DNA of 9,361 nucleotides from Sphingopyxis sp. (GTDB taxonomy: Bacteria; Pseudomonadota; Alphaproteobacteria; Sphingomonadales; Sphingomonadaceae). Below, in pieces: positions 6,401-9,361 of the stretch. The notes under the pieces were generated by a model. That model was not told the DNA's origin and did not search any database. It saw nothing but the letters and a program-made list of their open reading frames with translations. Where the stretch lies: assembly GCA_013911715.1 (NCBI GenBank), contig JACEST010000077.1, positions 1-9,361 on the forward strand. The letters are read 5' to 3'. Position 1 is the stretch's first letter. Each line of letters opens with the position of its first letter. The position numbers and the translations under genes are program-made.

Positions 6401-6494
6401 ACCCCGTCTGCCCTGAGCTTGTCGAAGGGCCGTCCTTCCTTTACCACCACCAAAGACAAGAACGGTGCTTCGACAAGCTCAGCACAAACGGGGT
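6401..6494. repeat. Long inverted REP-like repeat pair between trpA and accD
   Basis: Two 30-base arms, 6401-6430 and 6465-6494, are inverted copies matching at 25 of 30 positions, separated by a 34-base centre with no clear structure. The core is CTGAGCTTGTCGAAG. Each arm can also fold alone: CCCT with AGGG in the left arm, GTGCT with AGCAC in the right. The outer pairs differ between arms by the same compensatory swap seen in the trpF-trpB element (CC/GG against TG/CA), although the core sequences differ. This is typical of REP/BIME-like dispersed elements. The element ends 21 bases before the accD start. Confidence 0.87.
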
Positions 6495-6515
6495 TTGAAA
6501 AGCGAGTATGAAAAG

Positions 6516-7367
6516 ATGAGCTGGCTCACTCGCGTCCGCAGCGCGCTGCCCTTTGGCGAAAAGCGCGATACGCCCGACAATCTGTGGCACAAATGCCGTG
6601 CCTGCACGCAAATGGTGTTCGTAAAGGAATGGCAGGACAATCTGTCGGTGTGCCCCCGCTGTGGCCATCATGATCGGATCGGCGCAACCGAACGTTTCGA
6701 CCAATTGTTCGATGACGCCATGTACAAGCGCATCGGCAGTCCGGCGGTGGCCGACGACCCACTGAAATTCCGCGACAGCAAGAAATATATCGACCGGCTG
6801 AAGGCCGCGCGCACTGCCACCAGCGACCGTGACGCCTTCGCCAATGCGCATGGCCGCATCGGCGGGCGCGAGGCGGTGATTGGCGTTCAGGATTTCGCCT
6901 TCATGGGCGGGTCGATGGGCGTCGCGGTGGGTGAGGCCTTTGTCGCCGGGGTTGAGGCCGCGATTCGGCGCGGTGCGCCCTATATCGCCATCACGGCCGC
7001 AGGCGGCGCACGGATGCAGGAAGGCATTTTGTCGCTGATGCAAATGCCGCGCGCGACCGTCGCGCTGCAACGGCTGCGGCGCGCCGGACTGCCCTATATC
7101 GTCGTGCTCACCGATCCCACCACCGGCGGCGTGACTGCCAGCTATGCCATGCTGGGCGACATCCACATCGCCGAGCCCAAGGCGCTGATCGGTTTTGCCG
7201 GCCAGCGGGTGATCGAAAATACTATCCGCGAAAAGCTACCCGAAGGCTTCCAGCGCGCCGAATATCTGCTCGATCATGGCATGATCGACATGGTCGTGCC
7301 GCGCAAGGAGCTGGCGGCCACCCTGGCTCGATTGATCGATTATCTTGCCCCCGCCAAAGCTGCTTGA
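6516..7367 (+). CDS. accD: Acetyl-CoA carboxylase carboxyltransferase subunit beta
   Basis: AccD pairs with AccA to transfer the carboxyl group from carboxybiotin to acetyl-CoA, giving malonyl-CoA for fatty acid synthesis. The 283-residue protein starts at the ATG that gives MSWLTRVRSALP, the usual opening in this group. The frame stays open upstream into the repeat (a GTG at 6465), but that part has no family similarity. The N-terminal zinc finger is complete: Cys27, Cys30, Cys46 and Cys49. The carboxyltransferase crotonase-fold core shows GGARMQEG at 163-170 and TDPTTGGVTASYAMLGD with the second glycine pair at 204-205. AGCGAG at 6501-6506 is a plausible ribosome site. A three-codon ORF (6508-6519) overlaps the start. 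The trpFBA-accD-folC order is a common alphaproteobacterial arrangement. Confidence 0.97.
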   Translation: MSWLTRVRSALPFGEKRDTPDNLWHKCRACTQMVFVKEWQDNLSVCPRCGHHDRIGATERFDQLFDDAMYKRIGSPAVADDPLKFRDSKKYIDRLKAARTATSDRDAFANAHGRIGGREAVIGVQDFAFMGGSMGVAVGEAFVAGVEAAIRRGAPYIAITAAGGARMQEGILSLMQMPRATVALQRLRRAGLPYIVVLTDPTTGGVTASYAMLGDIHIAEPKALIGFAGQRVIENTIREKLPEGFQRAEYLLDHGMIDMVVPRKELAATLARLIDYLAPAKAA

Positions 7368-7392
7368 CAGGGGCTTAACGTCGCGTTGGCAT
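7364..7392 (+). promoter_or_regulatory. Weak candidate promoter for folC
   Basis: A TTGACA matching the -35 consensus lies at 7364-7369, overlapping the accD stop. A 17-base spacer leads to TGGCAT at 7387-7392, which matches only three positions of the -10 consensus. It would start transcription shortly before the folC ATG at 7414. The 46-base gap is also short enough for simple read-through from accD, so this is tentative. Confidence 0.25.
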
Positions 7393-7413
7393 TTTTCGCG
7401 CTAGGGCAAAGAT

Positions 7414-8769
7414 ATGGCCGATCATGCAAGCAGCGAAAATCCCGCCGTTCGGGCACAACTCGACCGGCTGAGCTATTTGTCGCCGGGGCGCGATGTGCTC
7501 GGACTCGGCCGCATCACCGCCCTGCTTGACCGGATTGATAACCCGCACCATAGGCTGCCGCCGGTTTTTCACGTCGCCGGAACCAATGGCAAAGGGTCGA
7601 CTGCGGCGTTTCTGCGCGCTGCGCTCGAAGCGGCGGGTCACCGTGTCCACGCCTATACCAGCCCGCATCTGGTGCGGTTTAACGAACGCATCCGCGTTGC
7701 CGGCTCGCTGATCGAAGATGCTGCACTCGCGGCCTTGCTTGCTGAAGTGCTCGATGCCAGCGGCGACATCGCCCCCAGCTTCTTCGAAGCGACGACAGCG
7801 GCAGCCTTCCTTGCTTTTGCCCGCATCCCCGCCGATGCGGCCATCATTGAAGTTGGGCTTGGCGGCAGGCTCGATGCCACAAACGTCATCGCCGCGCCGT
7901 TGGTGGCGGGGATTGCCAGCCTGGGGATCGACCACCGCGAATTTCTGCTCGCGCCCGAGGCGGGCACGCCGAGCGACCCGCTGGCACGCATCGCTTTTGA
8001 AAAGGCAGGAATTGCGAAGAAAGGCGTGCCGCTGGTGACGCTGTCGCATAGCGATACCGCAGCTATCGCCATCGCCGAGCAGGCCAAGCGCGTCGGCGCG
8101 CCATTGCTGGTGCAGGGCCGCGACTGGGAAATCGGCCCTGCAGCCGACCATCATGTCTTCCGTGACAAGCAGGGCAGCGTGTTCCTGCCGCAACCTGCGC
8201 TCTCGGGCGTGCACCAGCTTGGCAACGCGGGTCTCGCCGTCGCCATGCTGCGCGCGCAGAGCAAATTGCCGGTCGATCCCGCCGCATTGTCCGCCGCGAT
8301 GCTTGGCGTGCGTTGGCCAGGGCGGTTGCAGCGGCTGGGCCCCGGCCCGCTGACGGCGCAGGCCCCGCTGGGTGAGCTGTGGCTCGACGGCGGCCATAAT
8401 GTCGATGCGGCACAGCGCATCGCCGATTTCTTTGCGCGCGACCTGTCGCAGCGCGGGCCCGTCGACCTGATTATCGGCATGCTCGCCAACAAGGATTTGG
8501 GCGGGTTTCTGGCCGCCATGGCCCCGGTGGTGCGCGCGCTGGTCGCGGTGCCAGTGACGGGCCATGCCCACCACACGCCCGAAGCGATCACCGCGCTCGC
8601 CAAACAGCATGGCATCCGCCATCTGGGCCAGGCGACCGACGTCTCCGCCGCGCTCGGCATCATCTCCAGCCTCGCGCGCAAAGAACGCAAAGCGCGCGGC
8701 GTCGCGATCATGGGGTCGCTCTATCTGGCGGGTGACGTGCTGCGGCTGAACGACGAAGTGCCGGATTGA
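7414..8769 (+). CDS. folC: Bifunctional folylpolyglutamate synthase / dihydrofolate synthase
   Basis: FolC adds glutamate to dihydropteroate to form dihydrofolate and then extends the polyglutamate tail of reduced folates, using ATP. The 451-residue protein has the Mur-ligase-like architecture. The P-loop GTNGKGST is at residues 56-63, YTSPHLVRFNERI at 81-93, EVGLGGRLDATN at 146-157, the DH motif at 173-174, EKAGIAK at 196-202, and the C-terminal domain signature DGGHN at 325-329 (usually DGAHN). The segment between DH and EKAGI is about seven residues longer than in the commonly seen form, with an APEAGTPSDP stretch at 180-189. Whether both activities are present cannot be told from sequence alone. 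The gene lies 46 bases after accD and ends four bases from the convergent ampG-like gene. Confidence 0.95.
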   Translation: MADHASSENPAVRAQLDRLSYLSPGRDVLGLGRITALLDRIDNPHHRLPPVFHVAGTNGKGSTAAFLRAALEAAGHRVHAYTSPHLVRFNERIRVAGSLIEDAALAALLAEVLDASGDIAPSFFEATTAAAFLAFARIPADAAIIEVGLGGRLDATNVIAAPLVAGIASLGIDHREFLLAPEAGTPSDPLARIAFEKAGIAKKGVPLVTLSHSDTAAIAIAEQAKRVGAPLLVQGRDWEIGPAADHHVFRDKQGSVFLPQPALSGVHQLGNAGLAVAMLRAQSKLPVDPAALSAAMLGVRWPGRLQRLGPGPLTAQAPLGELWLDGGHNVDAAQRIADFFARDLSQRGPVDLIIGMLANKDLGGFLAAMAPVVRALVAVPVTGHAHHTPEAITALAKQHGIRHLGQATDVSAALGIISSLARKERKARGVAIMGSLYLAGDVLRLNDEVPD

Positions 8770-8773
8770 GCGA

Positions 8774-9361
8774 TCAGGCGGTTGAAGCCACCGGTGCCTT
8801 TTTATCGTCAGTCATGGTTTGCCGCACGCTGTCCACGACAAATCCCTTGCGCCACAACACCCACAGCAAAATCATGCCGGGTGCCGCCACTGCCACCGTG
8901 AAAAGCCAGAAACTGAACCAGCCAAGCTGCTCGGCGATGGCACCGGATCCCGCCGCCAGCCAGGTGCGACCGACCCCGGCGAACGAGGACAGCAGCGCAA
9001 ATTGCGTGGCCGTATAGGCCAGATTGGACAGGCCGGACAAATAGGTCACAAACACGGTCAGGCCGATGCCGCTGGTGAAATTCTCCGTGCCCACGGCCAG
9101 CGCCAGCATCAGCGGCGAATGGCCGGCGAGCGCCAGGCCTGAGAACATCAAATTGCTGAACATCATCATCAGGCCCGACACCAGCAGCGCCCGGCCCAGC
9201 CCGAGCCAAGCAATGAACGGCGCGCCAAGCGCCGACCCCACGATCAGTGCGGCGAAGCCGACAAGCTTGTTGATCGCGACAAATTCGGTGTCGGTGAAGC
9301 CCAGCTCGACAATCATAGGATTGAGCATCGCCTGACCCATGGCGTCACCAACCTTATAGAT
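8774..9361 (-). CDS. ampG: AmpG-like muropeptide MFS permease (C-terminal part)
   Basis: This is the C-terminal part of a major facilitator superfamily permease. The N-terminus lies beyond the right end of the window: the frame is open to base 9361 and reads IYKVGDAMGQAML, so the ATG at 9340-9338 is internal. The visible 195 residues hold about five membrane helices, the NKLVGF helix, the ALAVGTENFTSGIG helix with its conserved E-N-F, and TQFALLSSFAGVGRT. These are hallmarks of the AmpG family, which imports GlcNAc-anhydro-muropeptides from the periplasm for cell-wall recycling and so affects AmpC beta-lactamase induction where that system exists. A short hydrophilic tail ends at the TGA (8776-8774). 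The gene is convergent with folC, with only four bases between their stops. A related peptide or siderophore permease of the same MFS subfamily is the alternative. Confidence 0.87.
   Translation of the reverse strand: MYKVGDAMGQAMLNPMIVELGFTDTEFVAINKLVGFAALIVGSALGAPFIAWLGLGRALLVSGLMMMFSNLMFSGLALAGHSPLMLALAVGTENFTSGIGLTVFVTYLSGLSNLAYTATQFALLSSFAGVGRTWLAAGSGAIAEQLGWFSFWLFTVAVAAPGMILLWVLWRKGFVVDSVRQTMTDDKKAPVASTA

Noticed and set aside
7375..8622. Long minus-strand open frame (415 codons) opposite folC
   Set aside because: It is antisense to an intact, motif-complete folC, shows no recognisable domain and has the low-complexity look of high-GC shadow frames.

Overview
The window is a high-GC chromosomal segment from an alphaproteobacterium, most probably a sphingomonad (Sphingomonadales). 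The reasons are the gene order purB - lapA-domain gene - pyrF - trpF - trpB - trpA - accD - folC, protein wording typical of that group, and the intergenic REP-like repeats with cores of the CTGAGCTTGTCGAAG and TCGAGCGWAGTCGA type. The genus is not resolved.

Layout. 1-359 is the 3' end of radC. 431-1744 is purB (purine synthesis). 1809-3821 is a tightly packed block of four genes, a LapA-domain membrane protein, pyrF, a small VOC/glyoxalase-fold protein and trpF, each overlapping the next by 1-4 bases and so probably translationally coupled. 3919-6394 holds trpB and trpA, the two subunits of tryptophan synthase. 6516-7367 is accD (carboxyltransferase beta subunit of acetyl-CoA carboxylase) and 7414-8769 is folC (folate polyglutamylation). 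All of these are on the + strand. A convergent, truncated ampG-like permease gene (8774-9361, - strand) closes the window four bases after folC.

The metabolic genes are ordinary housekeeping enzymes. The unusual part lies between them. All three junctions around trpB and trpA carry dispersed-element material: a long inverted REP-like pair between trpF and trpB (3823-3904), a DUF559 putative nuclease gene with flanking GC-rich hairpins between trpB and trpA (about 5152-5608), and a second long inverted REP-like pair between trpA and accD (6401-6494). The DUF559 gene is clearly lower in GC (about 51% over 5281-5520 by hand count, against 62-70% in sampled neighbouring lines). Its last codons are encoded by the right-hand hairpin, and its stop codon overlaps the trpA start codon. 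The trpA Shine-Dalgarno sequence lies inside the 3' arm of that hairpin, so trpA translation may depend on translation of the inserted gene. This is the best candidate in the window for something under-described.

No tRNA, rRNA, CRISPR array, insertion sequence with transposase, or classical intrinsic terminator was recognised.
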